Shown here piece by piece: positions 11,505 to 23,446 of a stretch of 64,000 bases of DNA. Each line of letters starts with the position of its first letter. The first letter of the stretch is position 1. Position numbers and translations under genes: made by a program. Below the pieces are notes generated by a model. The model did not search any database. It had not been told where the DNA came from and saw only the letters and a program-made list of their open reading frames with translations. The stretch comes from Rubrivivax sp. (GTDB lineage: Bacteria; Pseudomonadota; Gammaproteobacteria; Burkholderiales; Burkholderiaceae_C): NCBI GenBank assembly GCA_020852865.1, contig JADYZZ010000043.1, positions 26,761-90,760 of the forward strand. Reading direction: 5' to 3'.

Positions 11505-12908
11505 TCAACGCCCCAGCATGTCGCTGCGCTCGTCGGGCGTCCAGCCGCGCCGCACGGCACGCGGCGTGCCTTCGCCGCCGCCGGCGCGCAGCGGCACCAT
11601 CGGCCAGCAGCGGCCGTTGTCGGCATAGCGCAGCGCGGTCGAGACGAGCGGATCGCTGGCGGCGCCCTGCGGAACGCGGAAGTCCTCGCCGACCGGGCAG
11701 GTGGCGTCGAAGCCGTCGAAGTAGCGGCCGGCGCCGTTCGCGTTGACGCTTTCGAAGTTGACGACACTGTAGGTCGTCCCGCATTGACTCACCGGCAGGA
11801 ACCCCACCGGCTTGCCGCAGGTGGTGTCGCCCACCGTCACGACCGTGATGCCGGCGCCGCGCAGGCCGTTGACGAGCTGCTCGCTGGCCGAGCAGGTACG
11901 CGCGCCGGTGAGCACGAAGACGCGCGGCAGCGCCAGCGCGTTGGCCGCAGCCGGCGCCGCGAAGCGGTAGCTCTGGTTGTAGCGGCCGGCGAGTTTGTCG
12001 TTGTAGAGCAGCGTCGCGTACACGGAGCCGGCCACCGGGTTGCCGGCCAGGTACGAGGCGACCGTGGCCCCCGTCGACACCAGGCCGCCGCCGTTGTAGC
12101 GCAGGTCGAGCACCAAGTCCTGCACGGCCTGGCTGCGAAAGCTCGCGAACGCCGCGTCGACGCCGGCCTGCGCCTGGCTGATCATGTCCTTGACGGCGAG
12201 GTAGCCGATGCGCCGCCCCTGCAACGACAGGTACACGGCAGCACCGGCCACCGGCGTCAGCGCGAAGACCCCGGATGTGACCCGTACGCTGCGTTCGACG
12301 CCGTCGCGGCGCAGCCGCAGCGTGAGCTGCTGCTGCTCGCGCTCGGCCGTCAGCAGCGAGAAGTCGTTCGCGGCGACGAGCGCTGCGGCATCCTGGCCGT
12401 TCAGGCTCAGCACCTCGTCGCCGCGCCGCACGCCCTGCAGCGCCGCGTCGGACGCAGGTTCGACATAGCGCACCCACAGCGGCATGCCGGGGTTGGCCAA
12501 TGCCTCCAGCCCGGCCACCGCGATGCCGTAGCCCATCGTGGCACCGTCGCCGTAATAGCGGTTGAAGCTCTCGGTCGGCTCGTAGCGGCTCCAGCGGTCG
12601 GCCGGGAACTTGGGGTCGGTGCCGGTGTAGAGCAGCGCGTCGAAGTAGGCGTCGAGGCTGGCGTAGCCCGTCGGCACCGGGTGCGGCGCGAGGCGGTACC
12701 AGAAGTACCACTCGTTCATGTAGTCGGCCAGCCAGGCCTGCTGGTCGACCACGCTGCACGAGACCGGCGGCGGCACCTCGCCCGGACCGCCGCCGCCGCC
12801 CCCGCCGCAGGCCGCCAGCGCCAGCGGCAGCGCGGCCAGCACGAGACGAAGGCGACGCAGGCCCAGGCCCGCCGCCGCGCTGCCTGCAATGCCGATGGAT
12901 GGGTTCAT
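11505..12908 (-). CDS. S41-family lipoprotein peptidase
   Basis: A 467-residue exported protease. The N-terminus has a lipobox (LALAAC, Cys34) followed by a glycine run, so it should be a lipid-anchored periplasmic protein. A PDZ-like segment around residues 135-215 ([20 protein letters not shown]) precedes the S41 catalytic core: [11 protein letters not shown], the nucleophile Ser340 in TCSASEQ and the general base Lys366 in DTTCGKPVG. This is the Ser-Lys dyad of C-terminal processing peptidases. The ATG at MNPSIG gives a proper signal sequence, whereas an upstream in-frame ATG does not. It is divergent from valS, and its target is unknown. Confidence 0.88.
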   Translation of the reverse strand: MNPSIGIAGSAAAGLGLRRLRLVLAALPLALAACGGGGGGGPGEVPPPVSCSVVDQQAWLADYMNEWYFWYRLAPHPVPTGYASLDAYFDALLYTGTDPKFPADRWSRYEPTESFNRYYGDGATMGYGIAVAGLEALANPGMPLWVRYVEPASDAALQGVRRGDEVLSLNGQDAAALVAANDFSLLTAEREQQQLTLRLRRDGVERSVRVTSGVFALTPVAGAAVYLSLQGRRIGYLAVKDMISQAQAGVDAAFASFRSQAVQDLVLDLRYNGGGLVSTGATVASYLAGNPVAGSVYATLLYNDKLAGRYNQSYRFAAPAAANALALPRVFVLTGARTCSASEQLVNGLRGAGITVVTVGDTTCGKPVGFLPVSQCGTTYSVVNFESVNANGAGRYFDGFDATCPVGEDFRVPQGAASDPLVSTALRYADNGRCWPMVPLRAGGGEGTPRAVRRGWTPDERSDMLGR

Positions 12909-12977
12909 GCGCTCGATCCTCCGCCGGCAGCGCGCAGGCGGCGCCGGCCTTGCCCCGGCGGCGCCGGGCACGCCGCC

Positions 12978-12983
12978 TAGAAT
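12978..12983 (+). promoter_or_regulatory. -10 box of valS
   Basis: TAGAAT in the 143-bp gap between the divergent S41 protease gene and valS. It would give a leader of about 60 nt. No convincing -35 box. Confidence 0.4.
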
Positions 12984-13051
12984 GCCAGAACTCCCCGCGC
13001 ACCCATTGCGTTGACAGCGGCGCGGCCGTTGCGGCGCTGCTGCATCCTGCC

Positions 13052-15880
<2,829 letters not shown>

Positions 15881-16885
15881 ACTCTGCGCGCGCGGGCGCG
15901 CTGTCGGCCACGAGCAGCTCGTCGATGCGCCGCGCCACGGCCCAGGCGCTGCGCACGCGCGACTCCTGCGTCGTGCCGGCCACGCGCGGCGTGACCTGCA
16001 GCGTGTCGACGTGGCGCAGCGGCCGCCCGGGATCGAGCGCGCCGGGCTCCATGCTGTCGAACCAGGCCGCGGCGAGCAGGCCCTGCGTGAGCGCGCGCGC
16101 CAGCGCCGCCTCGTCGAACAGGCTCGAGTGCGACAGGCACACGACGATCTGGTTGGCCTTGGCCTCGGACAGCAGCCGTTCGCCGAACAGGCCGGCGTAG
16201 CGCGGGTAAAAGGGCAGCAGCACGACCAGCGCGTCGCAACCGGCGACGAGCTCGCGCAGGCCCACCGGCCCGACGCCGGCACGCGACCAGCCGGCGTCCG
16301 AGGCGTGCACGCCGGGGTCGTAGCCCAGGGCGCGCGCGCCGAACGCGGCGAGCAGCTGCGCCAGCGGCCGTGTCGCCGGCGTGATGCCGACGATGCCCAC
16401 GCTGGTGCCGCCGAGCTCGCGCCCGACGAGCAGGCCCTCGTCGTTGATGATCGGCACGCGGCGCAGCATCTGCAGCAGCGCACCGACGGCGAATTCGGCC
16501 TCGGCCACGGCGCTCGCGCTGGCCGGGCGCACGACCTCGATGCCGGCGCGCGCGCAGGCATCCAGGTCGATGTTCTCGGCACCCGCCGACAGCCGGCCGA
16601 CAATGCGCAGCGGGGCCGCGCGCCTGAGCGTCGCGGCATCGAGCGCCACCGAAGGCGGGATCACGACCGCGCGCGCTTCGGCCAGCAGCGCGCGCAAGGC
16701 GTGCACGTCGCCGGCCAGCTCGGGCGCGTAATGGACGTCGTGGCGCACGCCCAGCCAGTGCAGGACGTCGGAATCCAGAGGCTCGACGATCAGGACATCC
16801 ACCGCCGGGCCCGTGCGTTTGTCGACTTTCGGGCGCGAGTCCACATGCCAGAATCGGCCGGCCTGTCACGACCCTTGAGCCCCAG

Positions 16886-17752
16886 ATGAGCGTACATAAG
16901 GCAATTTTTCCCGTCGCCGGCCTGGGGACGCGCTTCCTGCCCGCGACCAAGGCGCAGCCCAAGGAGATGCTGCCGGTGGTCGACAAGCCCTTGATCCAGT
17001 ATGCCGTGGAAGAAGCCTATGCGGCCGGCGTGCGCGAGATGATCTTCGTCACAGGACGTCACAAGCGGCCGATCGAGGACCACTTCGACATGACCTTCGA
17101 GCTCGAGGTCGCCCTCGAGCAGGCCGGCAAGCGCGAGCTGCTCGAGGTGGTGCACAGCGTCAAGCCCGACGACATGGAGTGCATCTACGTGCGCCAGCCG
17201 CAGGCGCTCGGCCTCGGCCATGCCGTGCTGTGCGGCCAGCGCCTGATCGGCAGCGAGCCCTTCGCCGTGCTGCTGGCCGACGATCTGATGGTGGGCGAGC
17301 CGCCGGTGCTGGCGCAGATGGTCGAACAGTATGCCGAGTGGCGCGCGTCGATCCTGGCGGTGCAGGAAGTCCCGCCCGAGCACACGCGGCGCTACGGCAT
17401 CGTCGACGGCCGCATGGTGGGCGAGCGGCTGATGGACGTGGGCCGCATCGTCGAGAAGCCCGCCCCCGAGGCGGCGCCCTCGCGCTGGGGCGTGGCCGGG
17501 CGCTACATCCTTACGCCCGGCGTGTTCCACGAGATCGCGCACCAGCCGCGCGGGGTCGGCGGCGAGATCCAGCTCACCGACGGCATCGCCGCGCTGCTGC
17601 GCCGCGAGAAGGTCTTCGCCTACCGCTACCAGGGCCGGCGCTACGACTGCGGCAGCAAGGAAGGCTTCCTCGAGGCCAACGTCGAGCTCGCGCTCGCGCA
17701 CCCCGAGCTGGGCGCGGCATTCCGCGGTTTCCTGAAGTCGCTGGCGCTGTAG
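16886..17752 (+). CDS. galU: UTP-glucose-1-phosphate uridylyltransferase
   Basis: A 288-residue UDP-glucose pyrophosphorylase supplying UDP-glucose for surface polysaccharides. The nucleotidyltransferase signature AIFPVAGLGTRFLPATKAQPKEMLP is at the N-terminus with the catalytic Lys in the KEMLP segment. FVTGRHKRPIEDHFD, the VRQPQALGLGHAVLCG substrate loop, VLLADDLM and the YDCGSKEGFLEA end are all typical of bacterial GalU. The start is clear (MSVHKAIFPVAGLG). It converges on the tusA-like operon with 10 bp between stops. Confidence 0.97.
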   Translation: MSVHKAIFPVAGLGTRFLPATKAQPKEMLPVVDKPLIQYAVEEAYAAGVREMIFVTGRHKRPIEDHFDMTFELEVALEQAGKRELLEVVHSVKPDDMECIYVRQPQALGLGHAVLCGQRLIGSEPFAVLLADDLMVGEPPVLAQMVEQYAEWRASILAVQEVPPEHTRRYGIVDGRMVGERLMDVGRIVEKPAPEAAPSRWGVAGRYILTPGVFHEIAHQPRGVGGEIQLTDGIAALLRREKVFAYRYQGRRYDCGSKEGFLEANVELALAHPELGAAFRGFLKSLAL

Positions 17753-17762
17753 CGCACGGCGC

Positions 17763-17993
17763 TCAGCGCCGGCGCAGCAGGTGGATGAACTCCTTGCCCT
17801 CGGTGCTCTGTCCGATCAGCTCGTTGCCGGTCTGGCGCGCGAAGGCCTGGAAGTCGCGCACCGAGCCGGGATCGGTGCAGACCACGCGCAGCACCTCGCC
17901 GCTGGCCATCTCGGCGAGCGCCTTCTTGGCCTTGAGGATCGGCAGCGGGCAGCTCAGCTCGCGGGCGTCGAGATCGCGTTGCATGCTGTCCAT
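17763..17993 (-). CDS. TusA-family sulfurtransferase
   Basis: A 76-residue protein of the SirA/TusA/YeeD family. The N-terminal motif ARELSCPLPILKAKKAL holds the conserved CPxP with the sulfur-carrying Cys, and the two-layer alpha/beta pattern completes the small domain. Such proteins relay persulfide sulfur, for example to tRNA 2-thiouridine or to cofactor synthesis. It is the last gene of a likely operon after cysM and a NUDIX gene, so a link to cysteine-derived sulfur is plausible. Whether it is the true tRNA-thiolation TusA cannot be told from sequence. An alternative start three codons in (MQRDLDAREL) is possible. Confidence 0.85.
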   Translation of the reverse strand: MDSMQRDLDARELSCPLPILKAKKALAEMASGEVLRVVCTDPGSVRDFQAFARQTGNELIGQSTEGKEFIHLLRRR

Positions 17994-18005
17994 GGCGGCC
18001 GCATT

Positions 18006-18545
18006 CTAGGTGCGGCGCGGCAAGTCGATGAACTGCGGCTCGTGGCCGCGGCTGCGCAGCCAGTCGGCCAGCGCGTAGCCGGTGCCGGCGCGCCAGCAGC
18101 GCACGTCGGCCGGCGCGAACAGGCGGTACTCGGCGAGCTCGGGCGACAGCCGCACCTCGCCGTGCGCGCGCGCGTGGTAGGCGATGATCACCTGGTTCAT
18201 GCGCTGGAAGTCGTACACACCGATCAGCGCCAGGCGCTCGACGGCCAGCGCCGTTTCCTCGGCGATCTCGCGCGCCACGCCCTGCTCGGGCGTCTCGCCG
18301 GCCTCCATGAAGCCGGTGACGAGCGCGAACATGCGGCCCGACCAGGCGGCGTTGCGGGCCAGCAGCAGCGCGCCGCCGCGGTCGCTGCACTCGATCACCG
18401 CGGCCAGCACCGGCGTCGGGTTGTTCCAGTGCGTCCAGCCGCAGGCCGGGCAGCGCAGCCGCGTGCGCTCGCCGCCGTCTTCGCACGCGGCGATCGGCGC
18501 GAGCGCCGTCGCGCAGCAGGGGCAGTAGCGGAAGTCCTGCGACAT
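18006..18545 (-). CDS. NUDIX hydrolase with zinc ribbon
   Basis: A 179-residue NUDIX hydrolase. Two CxxC pairs (YCPCCATAL and LRCPACGWTHWNNPTPV) form an N-terminal zinc ribbon like that of NADH pyrophosphatase NudC. The NUDIX box reads GFMEAGETPEQGVAREIAEET, with every catalytic Glu present. It is shorter than E. coli NudC (257 residues) because the N-terminal domain is missing. Substrates could be NAD(H), deNADding targets or another nucleotide diphosphate. It lies 17 nt after cysM and 12 nt before the tusA-like gene. Confidence 0.88.
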   Translation of the reverse strand: MSQDFRYCPCCATALAPIAACEDGGERTRLRCPACGWTHWNNPTPVLAAVIECSDRGGALLLARNAAWSGRMFALVTGFMEAGETPEQGVAREIAEETALAVERLALIGVYDFQRMNQVIIAYHARAHGEVRLSPELAEYRLFAPADVRCWRAGTGYALADWLRSRGHEPQFIDLPRRT

Positions 18546-18562
18546 CGAGGCTGCGCCGGGGT

Positions 18563-19501
18563 TCAGGCCGGGAACACGCCGGTCGACAGGTAGCGGTCGC
18601 CACGGTCACAGACGACGAACACGATCACCGCCTGCTCCACGCGCGCGGCGATCTGCAGCGCCGCCCAGCAGGCGCCGGCCGCCGAGATGCCGGCGAACAA
18701 CCCCTCCTCGCGCGCCAGGCGCCGCGCCATGTCCTCGGCATCGCGCTGCTCGACCAGCACCAGCTCGTCGACGCAAGACGGGTCGTAGATCTTCGGCAGG
18801 TAGGCCTCGGGCCACTTGCGGATGCCCGGGATGCGCGAGCCCTCGGTGGGCTGCGCGCCGACGATGCGCACCGCCGGGTTGCGCTCCTTCAGGAAGCGCG
18901 CGACGCCGGTGATGGTTCCGGTGGTCCCCATCGCGCTGACGAAGTGCGTCACGCGCCCGCCGGTATCGGCCCAGATCTCGGGGCCGGTGCTCGCGTAGTG
19001 CGCGCCCGGGTTGTCGGCATTGGCGAACTGGTCGAGCACGCGGCCCTGGCCCTCGCGCTGCATCTGCTCGGCGAGGTCGCGCGCGTACTCCATGCCCCCG
19101 CTCCTGGGGGTGAGGATCAGCTCGGCGCCGTAGGCCTTCATCGTCTGTGCGCGCTCGATCGACAGGTCCTCGGGCATGACCAGCACCATGCGGTAGCCGC
19201 GGATCGCCGCGGCCATCGCCAGCGCGATGCCGGTGTTGCCGCTGGTGGCCTCGATCAGCGTGTCGCCGGGCTTGATCTCGCCGCGCTCCTCGGCACAACG
19301 GATCATGTGGATCGCAGGCCGGTCCTTCACCGAGCCGGCCGGGTTGTTGCCCTCGAGCTTGCCGAGGAGCACGTTGCCGCGCGCCGCACCGGCGCCGCCC
19401 GGCAGGCGCTGCAGCCGCACGAGCGGCGTGTGGCCGATCGCGTCCTCGACGCTCTTCCAGGCCGGCGCGCCGGCGGCATGGTCTTGGCTGTGGCCCGACA
19501 T
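18563..19501 (-). CDS. cysM: Cysteine synthase B
   Basis: A 312-residue PLP enzyme of the O-acetylserine sulfhydrylase family, CysM type, which can use thiosulfate as well as sulfide. The PLP lysine is Lys59 in NPAGSVKDRPA, followed by the ATSGNTGIALA substrate loop, the AMGTTGTITGVARFLKE phosphate-binding loop and VGAQPTEGSRIPGI. The ATG is preceded by GAGGAGCC, a good ribosome binding site, so the longer upstream frame is rejected. It heads the cysM-nudix-tusA operon, a sulfur-assimilation grouping. Confidence 0.93.
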   Translation of the reverse strand: MSGHSQDHAAGAPAWKSVEDAIGHTPLVRLQRLPGGAGAARGNVLLGKLEGNNPAGSVKDRPAIHMIRCAEERGEIKPGDTLIEATSGNTGIALAMAAAIRGYRMVLVMPEDLSIERAQTMKAYGAELILTPRSGGMEYARDLAEQMQREGQGRVLDQFANADNPGAHYASTGPEIWADTGGRVTHFVSAMGTTGTITGVARFLKERNPAVRIVGAQPTEGSRIPGIRKWPEAYLPKIYDPSCVDELVLVEQRDAEDMARRLAREEGLFAGISAAGACWAALQIAARVEQAVIVFVVCDRGDRYLSTGVFPA

Positions 19502-19654
19502 CGGTGGCTCCTCGGCAAGCCGGCATTGTGGCAGCGCGTGCATCGACACGAGGGCGGCCATGTGATAATCCGCCGCCGCGTCGGGGCCCGCTAGGGCTGC
19601 CGGCATCAGGCCCCGGGGCGGCGACGCCGCTGCCGCGGCCTGCCGGCCCCAGCC

Positions 19655-19739
19655 GCCCGCGTGACGAAATCGGTAGACGTAGCGGACTCAAAATCCGCCG
19701 CCGCAAGGCGTGCCAGTTCGAGTCTGGCCGCGGGCACCA
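19655..19739 (+). tRNA. tRNA-Leu(CAA)
   Basis: An 85-nt class II tRNA. The acceptor stem GCCCGCG pairs with CGCGGGC, the D-loop has AATCGGTAGA, the anticodon stem-loop GCGGA-CTCAAAA-TCCGC gives anticodon CAA, there is a long variable arm (CGCCGCAAGGCG), the T-loop is TTCGAGT, and CCA is encoded. It reads UUG codons. Confidence 0.97.
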
Positions 19740-19772
19740 GGACCGACGCGCCCCTGCCACCGCCGCCCGCCG

Positions 19773-20363
19773 ATGCCGACCCTTCCGCCCGCCACGAAAG
19801 CGCTGATGCTGATCTGCACGGCGCTGTTCTTTCTCGAGCAGCTGGTGCCCTTCGGCAGCCTGCTCGCGCTCTGGCCGCTGGGCAGCGGGCTGTTCTGGCC
19901 CTGGCAGGTGGTGACCTACGCCTTTTTGCACGGCAGCCTGACGCACCTGCTGTTCAACATGCTCGGCCTGTGGATGTTCGGCAGCGAACTCGAGCGCGTC
20001 TGGGGCCAGCGGCGCTACTTGATGTTCCTGCTGGCCGGCGTGCTGGCCGCCGCCGCGGCGCAACTGCTGTTCACGCAGCTCACCCGCTCGCCCGCGCCCA
20101 CCGTCGGCGCCTCGGGCGGGTTGTACGCGCTGCTGCTGGCCTACGGCATGCTGTTCCCCGAGCGCACGATCATGCTGCTGATCCCGCCGATCCCGATGAA
20201 GGCGCGCACCTTCGTCATCGTCTTCGGCGCGCTCGAGCTCGTGCTCGGGCTGTACGGCGGCAGCGGCGTCGCGCACTTCGCGCATCTGGGCGGCATGGTG
20301 GGCGGCTACCTGATGATCCGCTACTGGCGCGGCCAGGCGCCGTTCGGCGGCCGGCGTCGCTGA
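19773..20363 (+). CDS. Rhomboid-family intramembrane protease
   Basis: A 196-residue membrane protein with six hydrophobic segments. The rhomboid Ser-His dyad is visible as TVGASGGLYALLL (Ser in GASGG) and FAHLGGMVGGYL (His in HLGG). The L1-loop region WQVVTYAFLHGSLTHLLFNML has the HxxxN pattern of the family. It cleaves transmembrane substrates in the inner membrane; the substrate is unknown. It starts 33 nt after the tRNA-Leu and probably has its own promoter or is read from the tRNA transcript. Confidence 0.93.
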   Translation: MPTLPPATKALMLICTALFFLEQLVPFGSLLALWPLGSGLFWPWQVVTYAFLHGSLTHLLFNMLGLWMFGSELERVWGQRRYLMFLLAGVLAAAAAQLLFTQLTRSPAPTVGASGGLYALLLAYGMLFPERTIMLLIPPIPMKARTFVIVFGALELVLGLYGGSGVAHFAHLGGMVGGYLMIRYWRGQAPFGGRRR

Positions 20364-20389
20364 GGCCCGGCGCCGCACGCGCGTGCCGT

Positions 20390-21298
20390 TCAGCCTGTGC
20401 GCAGCCCTTCGCGCACGGTCGGATAGCGCAGCACGAGCCTGAGCTCGTGCACCAGCCGGTGGTTGTCGAGCCGGCGCGATTCGCTCATGAAACTCAGCAA
20501 TGCGCCGGGCAGTCGTGCCTCGGCCTCGGCGCGCGTGATGCGCGGCGGCCGCGGCAGGCCGGCGAGATCGGCCGCAAGGTCGAAGTACTCGCCCATCTTC
20601 AGCTCGCTCGCGTCGCAGGCGTGCACGACGCGCTGCGGCCGGCCGCGGTGCAGGGCGGCCACGCAGGCGCGCGCCAGGTCGTCGGCGTGGATGTGGTTGG
20701 TGTAGACGTCGTCCTCGGCTGCCAGCACCGGCCCGCCGCGGGCGACGCGCGCGCGCGGGTCGCCGCCGGGGCGCCCAGGCGCATAGATGCCGGGGATGCG
20801 CAGGATCGTCGTGCGCGCGCCGCTGCTGCGGCCGAACCAGCGCACCCAGCGTTCGGCGTCGACGCGGCGGCGTGCGCGCTCGGTGGCCGGCGCCGGCGCG
20901 CGCGTCTCGTCCAGGCGCGCACCGCCGGCGTCGCCGTAGACACCCGTGGTGCTGGCATAGACCAGCCGACGCACGCGGCCGCCGCGCGCCAGCGCCGCCA
21001 GCAGCGCACGCGTGCGCGGATCGCCCGCGCCGGCGGCCGGCGGCGGCGCCAGATGCAGCACGGCATCGGCCAGCGCGCCCAGGCGCCCGAGCGTTGCCGG
21101 CCGGTCGAGGTCGGCCAGCAGCGGCTGCGCGCCGAGCGCACGCAGCTCGCCCAGGTGCGCCGCCTGCGACGTGAGCGCGAGGACCCGCCAGCGCGGGTGC
21201 ACCAGGCGCAGCACGCGCCGGCCGATATCGCCGCAGCCGACGATCAGCAGCACCGGGCGGCGCGCGCGCGCGGATGTGGCCGGGGACGACGAGCTCAT
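20390..21298 (-). CDS. NAD(P)-binding SDR-family protein
   Basis: A 302-residue extended SDR-like protein. The N-terminal PVLLIVGCGDIGRRVLRLV is a Rossmann loop, and YASTTGVYGDAGG and RIPGIYAPGRPGG are segments shared with epimerase/dehydratase relatives such as E. coli YeeZ. A clear YxxxK active site is missing: the region after the VYGD strand runs TERARRRVDAERWV without Tyr. Enzyme activity is therefore doubtful and may be limited to cofactor binding or an unusual chemistry. It is divergent from the ferredoxin-reductase gene with 50 bp between. Confidence 0.75.
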   Translation of the reverse strand: MSSSSPATSARARRPVLLIVGCGDIGRRVLRLVHPRWRVLALTSQAAHLGELRALGAQPLLADLDRPATLGRLGALADAVLHLAPPPAAGAGDPRTRALLAALARGGRVRRLVYASTTGVYGDAGGARLDETRAPAPATERARRRVDAERWVRWFGRSSGARTTILRIPGIYAPGRPGGDPRARVARGGPVLAAEDDVYTNHIHADDLARACVAALHRGRPQRVVHACDASELKMGEYFDLAADLAGLPRPPRITRAEAEARLPGALLSFMSESRRLDNHRLVHELRLVLRYPTVREGLRTG

Positions 21299-21348
21299 GG
21301 CATGGGCGCGGGCACAATCGCGCGGGAGTGTACGAGTCGCCCCCCGCC

Positions 21349-22389
21349 ATGAGCCACAAGATCACGCTGCGCCCGGCCGGGCGCAGCTTCGAAGTCCAGG
21401 ACGACGAGGCGATCCTCGCGGCCGCCATCCGCGAGGGCATCGGCCTGCCCTACGGCTGCCGCGACGGCGCCTGCGGCTCGTGCAAGAGCCGGCTGCTCGA
21501 AGGCCGCGTCGTGCACCGCACACACCAGCACAGGGCGCTGTCCGAAGACGAGGAGGCGCGCGGCTACGTGCTCACCTGCTGCGCGCTGGCGCAGAGCGAC
21601 TGCGTCGTCGAGGCGCGCATGGTGCCCGGGGCCGGCGCGTACCCGGTGCTCAAGCTGCCCGGCCGCGTCGCGACCCTCGAGCGTGCGGCGCCCGACGTCG
21701 TGATCCTGAAGCTGCAGCTGCCGGCGAACCAGACGCTGCGCTACCGCGCCGGCCAGTACGTCGACTTCATCCTGCGCGACGGCGCGCGGCGCAGCTACAG
21801 CATCGCCAACGCGCCGCACACGCTGGCCGGCAATCCGCTCATCGAGCTGCACATCCGTCTCATGCCCGGCGGCCGCTTCACCGAGCATGTGTTCGGTGCG
21901 ATGAAGGAGAAGGACATCCTGCGCCTGGAAGGGCCGCTGGGCAGCTTCTTCCTGCGCGAGGAGTCCGAGCGGCCGATCGTGCTGCTGGCCAGCGGGACCG
22001 GCTTCGCCCCGGTGAAGGCCATCATCGAGCACATGCGGCACCACGGCATCGCCCGCCCGACGCGGCTGTACTGGGGCGGCCGGCGCCCGCACGACCTCTA
22101 CATGAACGACTGGTGCGAGCGCATGGCCGGCGCGCTGCCCAACCTGCGCTACGTGCCGGTGGTGAGCGACGCCCTGCCCGAGGACGGCTGGAGCGGCCGC
22201 ACCGGCTTCGTGCACCGCGCCGTGATGCAGGACCTGCCCGACCTCTCGATGCACCAGGTCTACGCCTGCGGCGCGCCGATCGTCGTCGACTCGGCACAGC
22301 GCGATTTCGTCACCGTCTGCGGCCTGCCGGCCGAGGAGTTCCATGCCGATGCGTTCACTTCGGAGGCCGACAAGCATGAAGCCGCGTAG
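21349..22389 (+). CDS. Ferredoxin-type [2Fe-2S] flavoreductase
   Basis: A 346-residue electron-transfer protein with an N-terminal plant-type ferredoxin domain (cysteines in YGCRDGACGSCKSRLL and TCCALAQ) fused to an FAD/NAD(P) reductase domain: RSYSIANAP for FAD, LLASGTGFAPVKAIIEHM for the pyridine nucleotide and VYACGAPIVVDSA near the end. This build is often labelled CDP-6-deoxy-delta-3,4-glucoseen reductase, but no deoxysugar genes are nearby, so a general NADH-dependent reductase for an unknown oxygenase or radical enzyme is as likely. Its last 14 nt overlap the next gene. Confidence 0.85.
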   Translation: MSHKITLRPAGRSFEVQDDEAILAAAIREGIGLPYGCRDGACGSCKSRLLEGRVVHRTHQHRALSEDEEARGYVLTCCALAQSDCVVEARMVPGAGAYPVLKLPGRVATLERAAPDVVILKLQLPANQTLRYRAGQYVDFILRDGARRSYSIANAPHTLAGNPLIELHIRLMPGGRFTEHVFGAMKEKDILRLEGPLGSFFLREESERPIVLLASGTGFAPVKAIIEHMRHHGIARPTRLYWGGRRPHDLYMNDWCERMAGALPNLRYVPVVSDALPEDGWSGRTGFVHRAVMQDLPDLSMHQVYACGAPIVVDSAQRDFVTVCGLPAEEFHADAFTSEADKHEAA

Positions 22390-23404
22390 CCGCACCCCGT
22401 CGGGCATGCACGCAGGCCCGGGCCGCACGCGCCGGCGGCTGATGCTGGCGGGTCTGGCCGGCCTGGCGGCGGCAGGGGCGATCGCCCAGCCGGCGCGCCC
22501 GATCCGCCTGGTCGTGCCCTACCCGCCCGGCGGCCCGCTCGACATCGCGGCGCGCGCACTGGCCGAACGCGTCAAGGATGCGCTCGGCACGGTCGTCGTC
22601 GACAACCGCCCGGGTGCCGGCGGCAACCTGGGCGCCGACTTGGTCGCCAAGGCGGCTCCCGACGGCCACACCCTGGTGATGGGCGCCGTCGCCACGCATG
22701 CGATCAACCCCTGGCTGTTCGCCAGGCTGCCCTACGATCCGCTGCGCGACTTCACGCCGATCACGCTCGTGGCGCAGGTGCCCAACGTGCTCGTGCTCAA
22801 CGCCGAGACCGCAGCGCGCCTGGGCATCACGAGCCTGGCCGACTTCGTCGGCTACGCGCGGCGCAATCCGGGCCGGCTCAACTACGGCTCGGGCGGCACC
22901 GGCAGCGGCGGCCACCTCGCCGGCGAGATGTTCAAGGCACGCACCGGCGTGTTCGCGGTGCACATCCCCTACGCCGGCGGAGCGCCGTCGCAGCTCGCGC
23001 TGCTGAGCGGCCAGGTCGACTTCAGCTTCGACAACCTCGCCTCGGCCGCGGCCAACATCCGCAGCGGCAAGCTCCGGGCGCTGGCCGTCACGAGCGCCGG
23101 GCGCTCGAGCGCGATGCCCGAGCTGCCGACGCTGGCCGAGGCCGGCGCCGCACTGGGCCTGGCAGGCTTCGACATCTCGACCTGGTTCGGCCTGTTCGCC
23201 CCGGCCGGACTCGCCCCCGAGCAGACCGCCCGCCTCGCCCAGGGCTTCATGGCCGCGCTCGCCACGCCCGAGTTCAAGGCGCGCATGGGCACGCTGATGG
23301 CCGAGCCCGCGCCGATGCCGCCGGCCGCCTTCGCCGCCTTCGTCGCCGCCGAGCTGCAGAAGTACAAGGCGGTGGTGCAGGCCAGCGGCGCACGCATCGA
23401 TTGA
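22376..23404 (+). CDS. Bug-family (TctC) periplasmic binding protein
   Basis: A 342-residue periplasmic binding protein of the Bug/TctC family that is greatly expanded in Burkholderiales. It has a twin-arginine-like or Sec signal (RTRRRLMLAGLAGLAAAGAIAQ), the start PIRLVVPYPPGGPLDIAARALAE, the VDNRPGAGGNLGADLVAKA loop and the typical NYGSGGTGSGGHLAGEMFK segment. No TctA or TctB membrane subunits are in the window, so it is an orphan receptor. The ATG overlaps the upstream reductase by 14 nt and has CGGAGG upstream, which suggests co-expression. The ligand is probably a carboxylate; which one is not known. Confidence 0.9.
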   Translation: MKPRSRTPSGMHAGPGRTRRRLMLAGLAGLAAAGAIAQPARPIRLVVPYPPGGPLDIAARALAERVKDALGTVVVDNRPGAGGNLGADLVAKAAPDGHTLVMGAVATHAINPWLFARLPYDPLRDFTPITLVAQVPNVLVLNAETAARLGITSLADFVGYARRNPGRLNYGSGGTGSGGHLAGEMFKARTGVFAVHIPYAGGAPSQLALLSGQVDFSFDNLASAAANIRSGKLRALAVTSAGRSSAMPELPTLAEAGAALGLAGFDISTWFGLFAPAGLAPEQTARLAQGFMAALATPEFKARMGTLMAEPAPMPPAAFAAFVAAELQKYKAVVQASGARID

Positions 23405-23446
23405 TGCACCGACGGTCGCAGCGGGCGGCGCCGCCGACGCCTGCGG

